Assembly: GCA_025094145.1 (NCBI GenBank)
Contig: JALLLS010000074.1
Coordinates: 107,907 to 171,906 of the forward strand
Source: Spinellus fusiger
Taxonomy: Eukaryota; Mucoromycota; Mucoromycetes; Mucorales; Phycomycetaceae
DNA: 64,000 nt
Direction: 5' to 3'
Made by a program: the position numbers and the translations under genes. This document shows positions 21,530 through 34,603 of the stretch, piece by piece. The notes beneath the pieces were generated by a model. That model made no database searches. It was not told the DNA's origin and was given only the letters and a program-made list of their open reading frames with translations. The first letter of the stretch is position 1. The number at the start of each line of letters is the position of its first letter.

Positions 21530-23100
21530 TCTAATCTCTTCTGTCACCTCCTGTCAAATGTCTCGCCTATATCAACGACTTCCTTGTCTTTCTTCCTGAC
21601 CCATACCAACTCTACCGTATTAAAGCCCAAATTAACAGCCATGCCACCGCCTAGAATTCCAGAACTAATATGCAAAAAACAGAAGCCTTTTCCTTGTCTG
21701 GATCATCACAACCAACATGGACTACAGTGCTTTAACAGTGTCAAATAACATCATGGCATGATCGCCACTCTTCACCTCTCCGATATCCATGATTACCTCT
21801 TTACACCTCCACTAAACAGAAACAATTCTTCCTTGACACTCTCCTTTTCACTATTTATTCTTCCTCCCACATCCATCTTTCTCGTGCTCTCTCCATTCGT
21901 GGAAGGGCAACTGTCCTCAACACTCGCATTCTCTCCACACTATGGCATATTCTTTGTGTCATCTCTGTTTTCCTCTTCTTCTCCGTCCGGTATGATTTTT
22001 CTATTGCTGTCATTCTCTCTTCACCAAGCAGCTCCTAACACCAACACTCGCCTCATCCTCCTATGACTCGACCTTCAACCCATCACTTATCGCCATATGA
22101 ACAGCACCTTTCACGAAATTTTCGCTGCCATTGACACTATACCTCACAACTTTTTTTTCTGCCGTTCCCAACATCTCCACATACCTCACCCTTACACTAT
22201 TCCTTACATGCACCCTAACCCCATCCAACGTTCTCTTCCCTTGCTTGTGGCGCCACCTTCAGGTAACTGATGCCTTTATCATTGATACTACATCAGGACT
22301 AATTCTCAGACGGCACCCAATGGAGCTATCAAGATTTCCGTACATCATACGCAAGTTTTTCCGACACCTTGACTCTAACATTTTCTTCCTACAGCCTTTC
22401 CTTCTTCGTACCACCTTTCCTCCTGAACAAATATACCACCTTCATCCAGATCTTCCAACCATGTCTGGTGATACTATAGATCCAACTCACTTAATAGTCT
22501 TGTCTCTCCCTCCTCTTGGTCCCGTATGTCCCCTCGTTTCTTCCGTCGCATCTGTGCCAACAACAAGCATCCTTCTCATGTCCTTAATTCTCCCCTAAGC
22601 ACCAAGCAGTGGCGTTCCTTTTGGTCCTTCTAGGTTCACCATCAAGTCCGTACACTATCGTGTCGTATTTTCCACAAGAAACTCCCATTCTGCACCCTCC
22701 TAAACGCCATTATGCCCCAAAAGTTCCCCACCTCTATATGCACCATATGCAATCTTGAAGAGTATACATCGGAACACTTTCTCTTCCTATGTCCCTTCAA
22801 GCTCCCGGTTTGGTCTTCTTGTTGGTCTATGCACTTTGGTATAACAACCACGGCGTCAAGCCTTCAAGAAGCCTTTATCTCACTGTCTTTGCCTCGATCA
22901 AAATCTTCCCTTCTCGCCGTCACCATTTATAGCTGTTTTCTGCTCGCACTCTGGCGTCACCACTGGCTCACTATCTTCCATGACCAAATTTTCTCCTCTC
23001 CTCTTGTCCTCTTCCGCCATCAGACTCCTACAACAGTTCACTGCTGAAGTAGATCTGGTCAATCCCTCACCAAAGGCTCCGCTCTCCTCCAAGCCCAAAC
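21530..23100 (+). mobile_element. Decayed LINE, a different family from copy 1
   Basis: This stretch is richer in C and more GC-rich than its flanks. Broken frames show reverse-transcriptase/C-terminal features: KTEAFSLSG around 21680, and a C-terminal zf-RVT-like motif at about 22730-22810 (CTICNLEEYTSEHFLFLCPF, then PVW). Codon use is unlike the surrounding AT-rich DNA. Element ends are not visible. Many frameshifts make it a pseudogene. Confidence 0.7.
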
Positions 23101-23589
23101 ATTATAAAACAAAACCCCATACAAAAAAAATTGAAACTCATATAAACAAAAAAAAACTTTCTTCCAATCTCTAAGCAACTTGAAAATAAAGCATTTGGCA
23201 TTGCATTCTTTGTGAAAATATTAAATCATTGGATTTAACGTAGAGAATTGAATCATTTTGAGAAAGTATTCTTCTTTAAATCTATTAATGTATTTAATAT
23301 CATCACTATTGTCCCCTACCGCGCATAATTTCCTCGCACTTTAACCACAGAAGATTCTTGAGAAAATAGCTTCACTACCTCCATAACTCTTGATTGAAAT
23401 TATATATATTAAATAACATTTTTTCTTTTTTTTTATATATGCATATTTTTTTATATTTACTCGGTTTTGTTAGATAAAGCAAATGTTGTGTGTTAAAATT
23501 AATGAAATAAGAATGAACAATAAAAGACTTTTTCGAGACAAAACTTAGTCGGAAAATGAAAAACTTGCTATGAATTTCATAATTCACTG

Positions 23590-24085
23590 TAAGCTTTTAG
23601 ATGAAACTTTAAGGTAGAGCCATTAGCTCGTAGCTTGTTTATTGAGACTGCTGATGGGTATGTTGAGCGGAAATGCCAACGCCGCCACAGAGTGCGAAGA
23701 CTTCTACAATAAACTCCCTACCCTCACTTTTTCTCCGATCTCTCCTCTACCACTGATTCTTAACCCGTTTAGTAAAGCCAGAAGCTGCTAGTGTAGCTGC
23801 TGTATTTATGTCTTCAGAATTTTCCGAGTTACTTTGAGTATCCCTCAATGGATTTCGAATCGCCACAGAATGACAGTTATCTTTTTAGTGTTCTGTTTTC
23901 CTTGTTGATTTTATGGCCTTTTGGATGTATATTATTAACTTAGCATTTACCATCATCATCACTCATTTTTCACTATTTTTCCCTCTCATTTGAGGTTTTA
24001 TATTCTCTTGTTCTTCTGTTTCCTTCCTCTTTGCATTTTTTTTCACTTTTGTATTTGAACTGTTTATATGTTTATTCTTACTTAA
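23590..24085 (+). mobile_element. LINE 3' fragment related to copy 1
   Basis: This stretch matches 12520-13010 (CTTTAAGGTAGAGCCAT, GAGCGG..TGCCAACGCCGCCA, then the T-rich 3' UTR) with many substitutions. It covers the end of the reading frame and most of the UTR. The terminal tail is missing or diverged. Confidence 0.82.
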
Positions 24086-24401
24086 ACTTACCTAGCTATT
24101 ATAATGGACAGTTTTCGCCATTTCTCCATCATACTACAGTAGTATAATACAATAAATAAAATTAATGGAATAGTGATATTTAAATATCAAAATAAAGGGT
24201 TTACGGAACACTCTGTCTTATTATGTTTGCCTATCTTTAGAATAATGAATAATAAAAAGTACCGTTTCAAGAATTTTTGCATGATTATTCATGTGTACAG
24301 TCACACACAATTGAATTTAATACTTGCCGAAATTCTAATAAAAAAAACTTTTTTTTTGCATAAAACTCTTATTCCTTCCAAATATTGTTAAACTAACACA
24401 G

Positions 24402-25480
24402 TATGTCAGATCCATATTTAAAAACTCACACTTATGAAGAATATGATCAGGCAAAAGATAGAAAAATATGGGGCACTTATTGCTTGTTTAAAGATGAATC
24501 AAGGTTGGCTGTGATTGTGAGTGTAATTAAGATAAGAACACCTACAGTTAAAAATAGTATTATGAACATCAAAGAACATGGATAACTATTGCGTTTGAAG
24601 AGTCATAGAAAACCTAAAAAAAATAAAAAAAAAAAGGCCAGTGAGAGGGACCTTAGACACCTGAAAAAGTTCATTAGAAAAGACTCATTTGCCTCATATA
24701 ATCAGCTGGAATTAGAAGTGTTGAAGATTCAGGTTGATTTATGTAGAAACATCATTATCAGCTACTATAATTAGTTAGGGTTTGGATCTTTTTCTCCATA
24801 AGTTAGATCTAACTTCAAAATACAAGGAGAAACGGCTTTGTTGGGCTAAGAAACATATCAATTGAACAAATGACCAGTGGAGAGGTGGCATCTAGTCTAA
24901 TTAGTCAAGGTACACCGTGAAATATAACGATAGAGGTGTCTATGTCATTATAAAGATCAGATAACTTTATCATCTTAATCATGGTGTTCCAACAACAAAT
25001 TTTGGTGGTGGTAGGTTCATGTTTTAGAGCTGTTTCTGGGCTAATGGATTTGGCCTATTGGTCTTTTTTGGTATCACTGTAAACCAAGACAAATACACCA
25101 ATATTTTGACTGGTGAGTTTTATCCTTGGTTTATGGAATTGCACAAGAAAAGAGGACAGTGAGTTTTTATTACAATAAAAGGGTGCTATTTGTCATACTG
25201 GGGTCTATGCTAGATGGTGGAAAGAGACACATCAAACTAAGAGCTTTGATTACTGGCCCGCACAAAGCCTTGAATTAAATCCAATTGAATACATCTAGTG
25301 GACCTTGGAAAGACGAATTGAAAAAAAGAGTATCTATTACTAATGTATAAAGCTCCAAGTCTCTACTTGTAGAGGAGTGGGAGACAGTTGGCGTTGAACT
25401 TTCACAAAGGTGAGTTAAAAGTATGACAGACAGATGCCAGGCTGTCATTGATGCCAATGGAGGCCATACAAAGTATTAAT
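24402..25480 (+). pseudogene. Second Tc1-type transposase relic, unrelated copy
   Basis: Plus-strand fragments in order: an HTH region starting MSDPYLKTHTYEEYDQAKDR with NSIMNIKEHG, a basic linker, SERDLRHLKKFIRKD, then across stops and frameshifts a FGGGRFMFW / GLLVFF / TGEFYPWFMELHK core and ALNLIQLNTS (the E-region LNPIEY...) near 25270. The first catalytic motif WSDES reads as stop-SN, so it is dead. Terminal repeats were not found. It is distinct in sequence from the transposase at 17450-18526. Confidence 0.75.
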
Positions 25481-28400
25481 TCCAATTATTTTCCTATTTT
25501 CAATAAATAAAGGATATTGAGCCTTGATATGCTTAAGTTTGAAGCTTATAGATCAAATTTAAAGTGTTTTACTCAATGTTGAATATATCCTATCTACTTC
25601 ATCCTGAGATTTATTTTCAAAGGTATTAAATTCAATTGAGTGTGACTATAAATATAGCCTATTTGATGTGAGATTATAAACCCGCTTTGACAAATATATT
25701 TTACTACGCTTCTAAATAGAGTGAGCTTTAGAAGCATTTACTTACCTTACTGCATATATCAGACTTATTTATGGCCCCTTTATTTCTTCTAAATATCAAG
25801 GCAGCTTATATAAATTGGAGCTATGTTGAATGATCCAAAAAAATCTTTTGTCTTACAATCAGACTTGATAAACTGTCTTATTTTTTTTATCATAAATTTG
25901 AATTTGTAGAGAGAAATATAGCTATTGCAGCTCTGCGAAATGGGTGCTTATTAATTAAACATATTCTTCATTGGGATTTGTGACTACTAACTGTTTCTAA
26001 ATTTAGTATAGAGTAGCAATGCAGAAGAAAAGGCGTATAAAAATCTATCAGAATGTTATTACAAAAAAAATTTTAAGTAGTCTTTTATAATATTATAAGG
26101 TGTTGGTAGTTCGGAAGGACTTTTCGGAGATGTTTTCTTATAAGATTTTAATAAATAATAGAAATAATGGATGCATACCCAAGACTTAAATATGCTAGTG
26201 ATATTACAGCCTTTGATGCCATTTTTTTTTGGCGGATGAGCATCTTTGAATTATTTTTATATTCTTTTATAATCACAACATAAACTAGTATATACATGAA
26301 ATTAATATAGTTTATAATTTTCTTATTTAGTATAATACGCAGTAAATTGACCACCTTATCATAATGGCGTTTCACTAAAATTCAATGGAATACCTGCTTA
26401 TGTACTATATGTATAGTATTTTGTGTAATTATTACTTTGACAAAATTCCGTATTTATATATAAAACATTAATGAGAGAATGAAAAAAATAATCAGTTTAT
26501 TTTCCATAAAGGAGTAGTCAAAATATATGTACAGCATGTAGCTGTGTCCAAATCCATTTTCTCCAAGAAAATAAAAATATACTTCAAATAGAAGCTGATG
26601 GCTACAGAATAGTCATCCCGCCTATTTTTTGTTACTGTCAATATAAATCTTAAAACATCCCATTCTATTTTAATAAACACTTTGGATACAGAATGTTGTA
26701 AGACATCTTAACTGCATGTATTTATAACAGAATTTCTGTGATAAAACCCATCCGCTAACTATAAAATTTCATGAAACTTTGACCATTTTTGACTTTCTCT
26801 TTTCTACATAATATGGTTGAACATATAACAAGAATAAGTACTGTATGCATATGCTATATTTAAAAAGAGGAAAACAATTTTCTAAATAATTACATATTAA
26901 TAGAGCTTAACTCAAGTATATTAAAGAGTAAAATCAATTGCATGAAATATAGTCTCAGAAAACAACCCTTAGACGTTTGAAAATGTGTATAAAAAGAGAA
27001 CTTTTCTTGTAGTGTAAGACAAAATATAAATAAAATATTTTTTTAGTACCGTAATTTATTGCTTCCTTATTTCACCTCAGCTTGTAATGTAAAACTTATT
27101 TTCTGGTCATGAATGACTTGTTCAATCTTCATAGCAATCAAGATTAATAAGAATATTCATTCTTTACTTTTACTAATAAAAAATAACACTTGTTTATAGA
27201 GTTTGATTTAAATAGAAAATTTAGAAAAAGAAAATGTTTTGTTTTACATGTTAGATTTCTAGAGATGTGCATATACTTTTTTTTTGTCTTTCTCAGCAGA
27301 TTGAGGACTATCTAAGAAATGTATACTCAATAAATTACCTGTTAATATATGAAGAATAGTTATAGAAACCTTCTCAATTATCTTAAGGGCTTTAATTACA
27401 ATTAAATAAGACTATGTTGAATGTATAATATTCCATGTAACACATTTTTGTTGGCATATGGAAAACAATGTTAATATATCAATAGTGTCCTATCGCTATA
27501 ATTTCTTTGAGAATTGAATGGAGGCAAATATATGTCACAATATAATAAGAGAATGCTAGCCTCTTCATTGCTAGTATAGGCTGGGAATATCGAGCTATTA
27601 TCAATGATGGAAAAGTAAAATGTACCAACTGTTTCTATATTTAGTATTGATTATGAAATAATATTTTCAATACGTTTTTACTTGTATACGATTTTATATT
27701 GATATATATGGATATATTAAAGAGTTTTTATAAAAGGATGTCTTTCAACATATGTCTACTTATGCAAGATGAAACACCTGCCATCTATATCATTATCAAA
27801 TAAGCCAAAAGAGGCGATATTTGGCACGGTTGTACACAAACCAGCTGGCTACTTCAACCTTTTATTTGTAATAACAACCATAAAACATGCACACATACAC
27901 ACACATACATAAATAGCTTACATCACTAGTTATGCATAAAAAGCTAAACTAAATTGTGTGTGACAAGTGTGTATGGCTGGTAAGATAGAGGCAAAATATA
28001 TGAACAGTACACTGTGTGAACACTACATACATGTAGGTGGTCTAAATCCAATATAGTATCTACCAGATCCAACTCCGTGAGTTGGACGTTTAGCTGTTTT
28101 AACTCTTGTTCAAATAATATTTGACTAATTCTTATTATCCCTATTCAACTTTCCACTTTTCAGGTTTCTAGTTTACAAAAAAAAGTAGTCACTTAATAAT
28201 ATATTAAGACGTATTTTTGTAAATAAAATAATCAATCTTCAATTAATTTCTTATTTAAAACGCACATACACACATATACTAGTTGCTATTGTTTTCAGGC
28301 ATCTGTTAAGAATAACAAGGAAAAGATATCACTATGTGAATAAATTCATTCTTCTGTTTAATATTATTAATTATTATCAAAGGTTGATAGACTGTTCAGC

Positions 28401-30610
28401 TCAAGGCTGTCTCCAAAAGAAAATAGTACTTTTTTCTTCAAGTCATTAGAACTAAGAAGATTCATCCTAACTCCCATTTTATTCAACCCACAATTACCCT
28501 CAGTGTTACCACCAGTAATAGAGTATGCCTTATTATGTCATAGTACATCTATTACAATTTTGTGCCTCACTCTATTTATTACCTGTCATTAGTTTATTTT
28601 CGTAAGTGAATTGTTGGCTACACTAGGCCAATATTACTAGTGAAGACACTGTACATTGTCTAAGAAACTGGTCAGTGAAAGAAGGTTTAAGTATATATGT
28701 TAGCTGTATCTAAATAAAATGTATGAAGCATCTCACGAACAGTATACATTTAATAAGAATATGCATGCTTATTAACTGCCACTACAGTTTTTTGATACTC
28801 AAGAGTAGTAGCCTTCTTTATCAAACTAGCCAAATCTCTTAAATGAATAATATGACCTGCATCAGTGTAAAAAAGTTTGGTTCATTGAATATATCATCAG
28901 CACATATATTGAATCAATGCTACTATAAGATGGTATGAGGCTTGTGTTTCTCAATATCCAGATGGATATTTTAGCATTTTAATATACTCTTGACATCTAT
29001 CATTGTAGGTTGAGTTATTTAAAATGAAAAGGATGAGCAACTGAAGTATTATTAATTTCTTTTGATTTCTCAGTGTAACACTTCACTATTTGAAGGAGCT
29101 GGTAACTTATAGCACTTCCAACTATAGTTCATGTAATGTCTGAACATTTAGCGTGTATTTATCTTTTTGTATTCTTTATTCCTAATAATCAATCGCCTTA
29201 GACTGGATACATACATACATATATGCCTATATCCTTATTAAGGACAGAGTAAAATACTGTAGAATGAATATATTATTATCCAAAGGTATGAAAGGTTATT
29301 GTAGACAATAAACAATCCTATTTATAATGCTATTAGATCTTATCACTGTGCAATGAGATATGTTCAATATAATGAAAAGTGCAGAACTCAGGGCTGAAGA
29401 TAATCTCATTTATAACTGAAACTTTCAACCATCAACTCCTGTCCAATATCTTGATCTCAGTCTTCCTAAATTAAATGTAAACAGTAAATCAGTTGGGGTT
29501 TCCAACGGAGGGTAAAGAGAAATTGACTTTCAAATTGGTCGAGCTAGTGCTGATAGGACCTTTTTTGGTGGTTGTAAGACACACAAATTTCAGCAAAATA
29601 TCTTGTATTCCTAAGTATATGCTTGTCCATTGAACATTGAGAGGTAGATAAAGAGATTGACATGAAAAGAATATATCAAACAGTCCAAACAAGTTATTCA
29701 TTCAGTTATATTTTCGGAAAGGCCCAAACTAAAATTAGAATATTTACTCAAATAATTATTTTATATATCTTATAAAAAACAGTATATAAATATAAATATA
29801 AAGACTCATAAAAACTTTTGTATAGATGGTACCAAGTTATAAATATTGAGCTACCAATCTCATCATTGTTCCTTGTGTGTCCCCATGCTCGGTCTGATTT
29901 GTCCTTATACTCGGACAACCTAAGCTATCATCCGGTCCGAGGTGAGCAAAGGTACCGATCTACTTTTTGTACATTTATACCAACAAGTCTTAATGAATAA
30001 AAACAAATACTAATTATTGAATGCCTTATAGCTTATATCACAAAGTTTTCTTATTTTCTAAACTCTAAAATCGTTACTTTTCATTAAATTATTCTAAATT
30101 TTAACTTTAGCATCTTAGTCTATCGATAAAATATAAGAGAATGAAGAAAGAAAAGTGTAAAATCAAGAGGGGAATATAAAATTAAAATATAAAAATATAA
30201 AGTCAAAAGATAAATAAGGGCGGCTCCACTTATCTATCAAACAGAGTATAATGCCTATCTGGTATAAGGGTGTAACATGTTGAAGTAGGGTTCTATATTA
30301 TATTGTACTCTTCAAAAACCTTATCATAGAAATGTCACGGGGTCACTTGGAAATAATCCATATTTAATAGTAGTGGTAATATGAAAGAAAAGAATTAGAA
30401 AAATATAAAATAGAATAGTTATAGAATTTCTATCATTAAATCAGAGGCTTAGAGATATAATTAATAGTAAAACTAGCTTGAATGGCACTGGAAATAATAG
30501 AAAAGAGTGTAAGAAAGAAAAGTAGATGGTAGTACAGTGGTCACAACGCCAAAGGGTGTTTCTATAATACAAATATACAACAAAAACTATTTTTTGCGTT
30601 GCGACTACTG
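25481..30610. other. Long AT-rich gene-poor stretch
   Basis: About 5.1 kb without a recognised exon chain, RNA gene or terminal repeat. Scattered short open frames (26148-26680 on the minus strand, 29489-29701 on the minus strand, 29818-30000 on the plus strand) have no motif. An 8-bp stem hairpin TCCAACTC-CGT-GAGTTGGA lies near 28066. It probably consists of old, unrecognisable repeats. Confidence 0.55.
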
Positions 30611-30614
30611 TATA

Positions 30615-32310
30615 CAGTTTTTAGTCAAACAAGACGATTGCAAAAATAAATAAATAAATTAGACAGACTGGAATTAAAATCTGATAGTCATAGAAATTCA
30701 TTCAGGTAACAAGTAAGACTGGACGTTTTGATTATTATTTTTGTGGACATGGCCAACACTCTCTGTGGGCAATGAGTTGGCTTTTTGATTATTCACCTTT
30801 TTGATGATTTATCTGAACGGTGGATATCATCAGAGATAATTAAGGAGGACTAAGGTCTTTTTTGTTTAACTCTTTTCCTTGCATAGACCTTTTCTTTTAT
30901 GATTGCTATTATCTTTTTTTTCTACTACACATAAGCCTGTCGGGTAGAGTGACCGTTTCTCAAAGTGAATTCAGAATAGGATGAGAATAGAGAACAGCAT
31001 CAAGGTGTCGATTATAGAGTCTTTGAATACCAATACATGATTGCAGGGTCTTTAAGCAATATTGGTTTGGACACCTATCTATATGAAATCGTGGTTAAAT
31101 CTCTCTCTCTCTCTCGGATCCAGGAGACTATCTTAAAAAATTATGACACCTAACAGTTGGTATTTTACTTGTTTTATACACTCTTGGACTCTCCACAACT
31201 TTAAGCTTATCCAATTTTGAAGCTTCACATTCAGGGCACAAACTATAGAAGTGTTGAACTCGTTCAGTAGCAGAACTTTTAATTCCTCTTTTTCAAAGTA
31301 TCCTTCGCATTTCTTTGCCTCTTATTAGCTCCTGGAACTAAATATTGCTGGCTGAACAATCACCTAAAACAAGTATAGCATCCTCACCAAATGTCTTTTT
31401 CAAATAACTTGCCAATCTTTTGTCTGATCTGCTGCTTGTCAATTTTACTTGATAACTTCATTTTTCTAATAATAATAATAAAAGGAGGCTATGGCAGTAT
31501 CGTCTCTATTACTACTACTTGATTCTTCTTCAATAGAGTCTCCTTCCTCTTGCTGACTGTTATTTTGATTGACCAGAGAAAGTCCTTTACTGTGGCAATA
31601 GTCTGTTAAAGCTTGCAAAACCCTGGCCCCTTTGCTTGAGGTATTCACTGTCTTATTCAATATTTACAATTGATACAAGTGTTTTTGCTAAGACTATTTT
31701 CAAGGACTTGAACGACTCCTTCCATAGAATACGAGTTATCAAGGTCTTGACTGTAATGAATCACTTGAAGTTGGCTGAATCAGAAGTGGCTGTTTCATAT
31801 GTTTATTAAATAAAACACAAGTAGTCATACACACTCATATAAATATACAAAGTACTTTTGTTTCTTCTGATATTTATATAAAATAGCAATGTTAGTAAAG
31901 AAAAGGATATAAATATAGATATTGTCTGATTTTGATTTTATTTATTTATTTAATGGATAAAGGACTGATATAATATATTCAATAGATCATTGCCTCAAGT
32001 ATAGCAGTATTGTTTGCTCGATTATAACCTTACCTATAGAGATACAACCTGTATACAATTCAGTAAATAGAATTGTATACAGAAGATACATTGTACTTTT
32101 GAGAAGTGCTCAAAAACTGAATCATAATAAGAACATATTTGGAGCTATATAGTCTACAGAGAGTGTTGGCCATGTCCACAAAAATAATAATCAAAACGTC
32201 CAGTCTTACTTGTTACCTGAATGAATTTCTATGACTATCAGATTTTAATTCCAGTCTGTCTAATTTATTTATTTATTTTTGCAATCGTCTTGTTTTAGAC
32301 TAAAAAACTA
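30615..32310 (-). mobile_element. 1.7-kb element with about 150-bp terminal inverted repeats carrying a Fanzor-like relic
   Basis: Bases 30615-30766 and 32157-32310 are near-identical inverted repeats (ends CAGTTTTTAGTC.AAACAAGACG and TAGTTTTTTAGTC.AAACAAGACG; inner boundary GGCCAACACTCTCTGT). TA stands on both outer sides (30613-30614 and 32311-32312), as in Tc1/mariner insertions. The ends differ by only a few bases while the interior gene is badly broken. No transposase is recognised inside, so mobilisation in trans is likely. Confidence 0.85.
30970..31660 (-). pseudogene. Decayed Fanzor/TnpB-type RNA-guided nuclease gene (C-terminal region)
   Basis: Read on the minus strand over several frames: SSKIDKQQIRQKIGKLFEK (31480-31395), TFGEDAILVLGDCSASN, IRGKEMRRIL, KVLLLNEFNTS, LCPECEASK (zinc-ribbon Cys pair), SPRVYKTSKIPTVRCHNFLR (second Cys), and LYNRHLDAV (31019-30993). 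In Fanzor/TnpB proteins a RuvC Asp lies in the LGDWSA-type strand, a RuvC Glu in the N/D-EF-K/N-TS strand, then a CPxC...C zinc finger, and the last RuvC Asp in NRDxxA, here NRH. Several stops and frameshifts and the missing NRD Asp make it non-functional. Family call by motif order; no search was possible. Confidence 0.68.
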
Positions 32311-32525
32311 TATCTCGGGCCTGCCAGCCGGGGGATGAAAAAAGAAAAGAATGAATGAGGGAAAGAAGTAAGAAACAATGAGCCTATTTTAGAAATTGTA
32401 CAGAGCTAACCTCAGTACAAACTGCATAAAAGATTAATAAAGCAATAAAAAGGTACACCATATAGATAAAAGAAAGATATAAAAAAATAAAAATAAAGAG
32501 TAGTCGCTTAAAAGTAGTGGTCATA

Positions 32526-34077
32526 TCATTTGGTACCAATAGTATTGTACCAATAAAGATGGGAGTCATTTCTGACGCATTGGGCACACACCATCTCTAC
32601 TCTGTGCAGGTAGTCTTCCTCACTCAGACCCATACGAGGAGCCAAAAAGCTACGTGAATACTCAAATCCATGAAGGATAACAGAAATAAACTCCGACCCA
32701 AGGTTGCCAGGTGCAGAGGCTACAATACAGCAAAATAGGTTAAGAAAGGTATAACAAGTAAGCCGCCTACCGAAATTAATCCTGTTTTTTGTGCTTTGCA
32801 TTAATTTAAATCCCAGAGTCTGTATAAGCTTGGGTTGATTTTGTGCAATATCATAGTCCATGCCAGCAGCAAGCATAATGTTTCGTACTGAAAATGACCA
32901 ATTAACATTAGGAAGAGAAAGATGGGTTTCCTGGAATGATTCATTACCTGTCTCAATAAATGATTCAATCAAGGCTGTTTCTGTAGGCTGTGACAATAAC
33001 AGTTATAATAGGCACTACTACCATCTATGGTATACTGTCAACTTACCGCAAAGAGGATCTCTTCGAGTTGCACAATACCCGAAGGTTTAAGGACACGATA
33101 GACCTCGCGCAGCACGTCAGACCAATCTATCAGTGTACAACTCAAACTAAGGCCTCTCATGTGAACAAGGTCCACGCTATTATCATCCAGTTCTAGTCCA
33201 TCCACTAAATTAACGATTTCAAACTGTATGTTTGGAAGCAGTAATGTATTTGGCATGTCTTCAGGACTAGAAACAATCCCCACAAAGAAGCAGTCTGGGT
33301 ATTGACTTGCAAGATCCTGTAGCGTTTAATAAGTAAATAAAGTTTTACTTACACCGATCGTTTATGTTTACCATTAGCCAATAGCCGTTGCCACACCCAA
33401 TATCTACAATACGTGCTCCAGGGTAGAACTTGTGTTGCGTGACTGAGGTTAAAGTGCTTAAGAATATGTGAAAAAATTAAGTCAATTGAGTCTTACAGTA
33501 CGGGGCGTGCAACAGTTTTGTAGTACTTACTCGCCAAACAGCGCCTTGACTGCAAAATGCAACTGAATTATTGTTATTATTATTAAGGACAGGCATGACA
33601 TGAGTAAGATGAGGCTTCTATTCTTCAAGAAGAACAAAAAAAACAAAAGAGTAAAAGCAAAATACTCACTGACTGGTGTTGATCCTGAACCTCCCAGTCT
33701 TTAGGAAGAAAGAAACTGTCGGATTGGAAGGAGTTATAGTCGATTTTCTGAGGGCTCTCCAGTTTATTGGTTTGTGAATTTGATTTAGGTGAGCTCTGAC
33801 GAGTATGGATGGCCAAGCTAGCATCTGACTTGGCACTCTGTTTATTCTAAAAAGAACAGGGCATATATTGGTGCGTTTGTTTGAGCGCGTTATTGACATT
33901 GGAATAGACATAGCAACCACTTCAATGTAACAATATACTAACAAGTGACTGGAGGGTGGAAGAAGAGGAGGAAGAACGATGGTCGCCCGTCATGTAGTGG
34001 CTTCTACTCGCTCCACTGTTGTTCGTGTGGGTGTGTTTGGCCTCCTTCCATTTGCGCTTTGACTGAACAATGCCCAT
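32526..34077 (-). CDS. SAM-dependent methyltransferase (class I), eight exons
   Basis: Minus-strand exons: 34077..33943, 33846..33670, 33562..33531, 33456..33372, 33316..33047, 32987..32948, 32887..32771, 32719..32526 (349 residues, frame kept at all junctions). Motif I is VDIGCGNGYW (about 132-141); later NLVDGLELDDNSVDLVHMRG (motif II/III region) and VYRVLKPSGIVQLEE (post-III). The N-terminal 100 residues are Ser/Lys-rich and likely disordered. It resembles the large fungal group of Methyltransf_25-type enzymes often seen in Mucorales; substrate unknown. It begins MGIVQS; Gly2 with Ser6 is a possible N-myristoylation context. It lies 290 bp beyond the right end of the Fanzor element, so the island edge is sharp. 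Confidence 0.88.
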
Positions 34078-34603
34078 TTTATATTGAAAAGGAGTGTGGG
34101 TGTGTGGAAGGTGTATGGTTTTAGATCAAAAACGGTCCTGAAAGCCTAATAGCGATTTTCTGGTAGTTTTCAAGCAATGAGGGAAGAGAAGAGAGGAAAT
34201 ATGTCTGAATAAATTATTAGCCCTATTAAAAGATTAGCATTGGCACACATCTCGGTACGCCGGCACTCAAATGAATACAAGATATTGACAAAAGCCCGCC
34301 GATATCTTTCAAAGAGATGCCTATCAAATTGCAGTGTTCTGTAGCGTCTGTCGCGTGGCAAGGATTCATCTCCGATACTGGCCTGTAGACACCGGCCAAA
34401 CAAAAGATCAATACAAGACTGGTATCACTCTGTTTTCTACCTGTCTTTATTTTATAACAAGAGCGAATCAAAAAGAGGGAAAACAAAGACAAGAAAGAAA
34501 GAAATAAATAAATAAATGATTTACAACTTTCTCCACTCATTCAATAGCACCTCAAGGGAGTCATGAGTGGCATTTCTATACATATTCAATAGGTTTTCTA
34601 CCA
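34078..34603. other. Spacer with one possible unassigned exon
   Basis: Between two minus-strand genes. A minus-strand frame at about 34390-34200 (preceded by an AG at GGCCAG) encodes RYRTLQFDRHLFERYRRAFV, which looks protein-like, but I cannot join it to a start codon or a neighbour. It may be an exon of a small gene or an alternative 3' end. Confidence 0.35.

Noticed and set aside
32887..32948. Read-through of the methyltransferase frame between exons 6 and 7
   Set aside because: The frame is open, but a 60-bp GT-AG intron (GTAATG...TTTTCAG) restores the family-like ETVRNIMLAAGMDYD join, so the splice was preferred.
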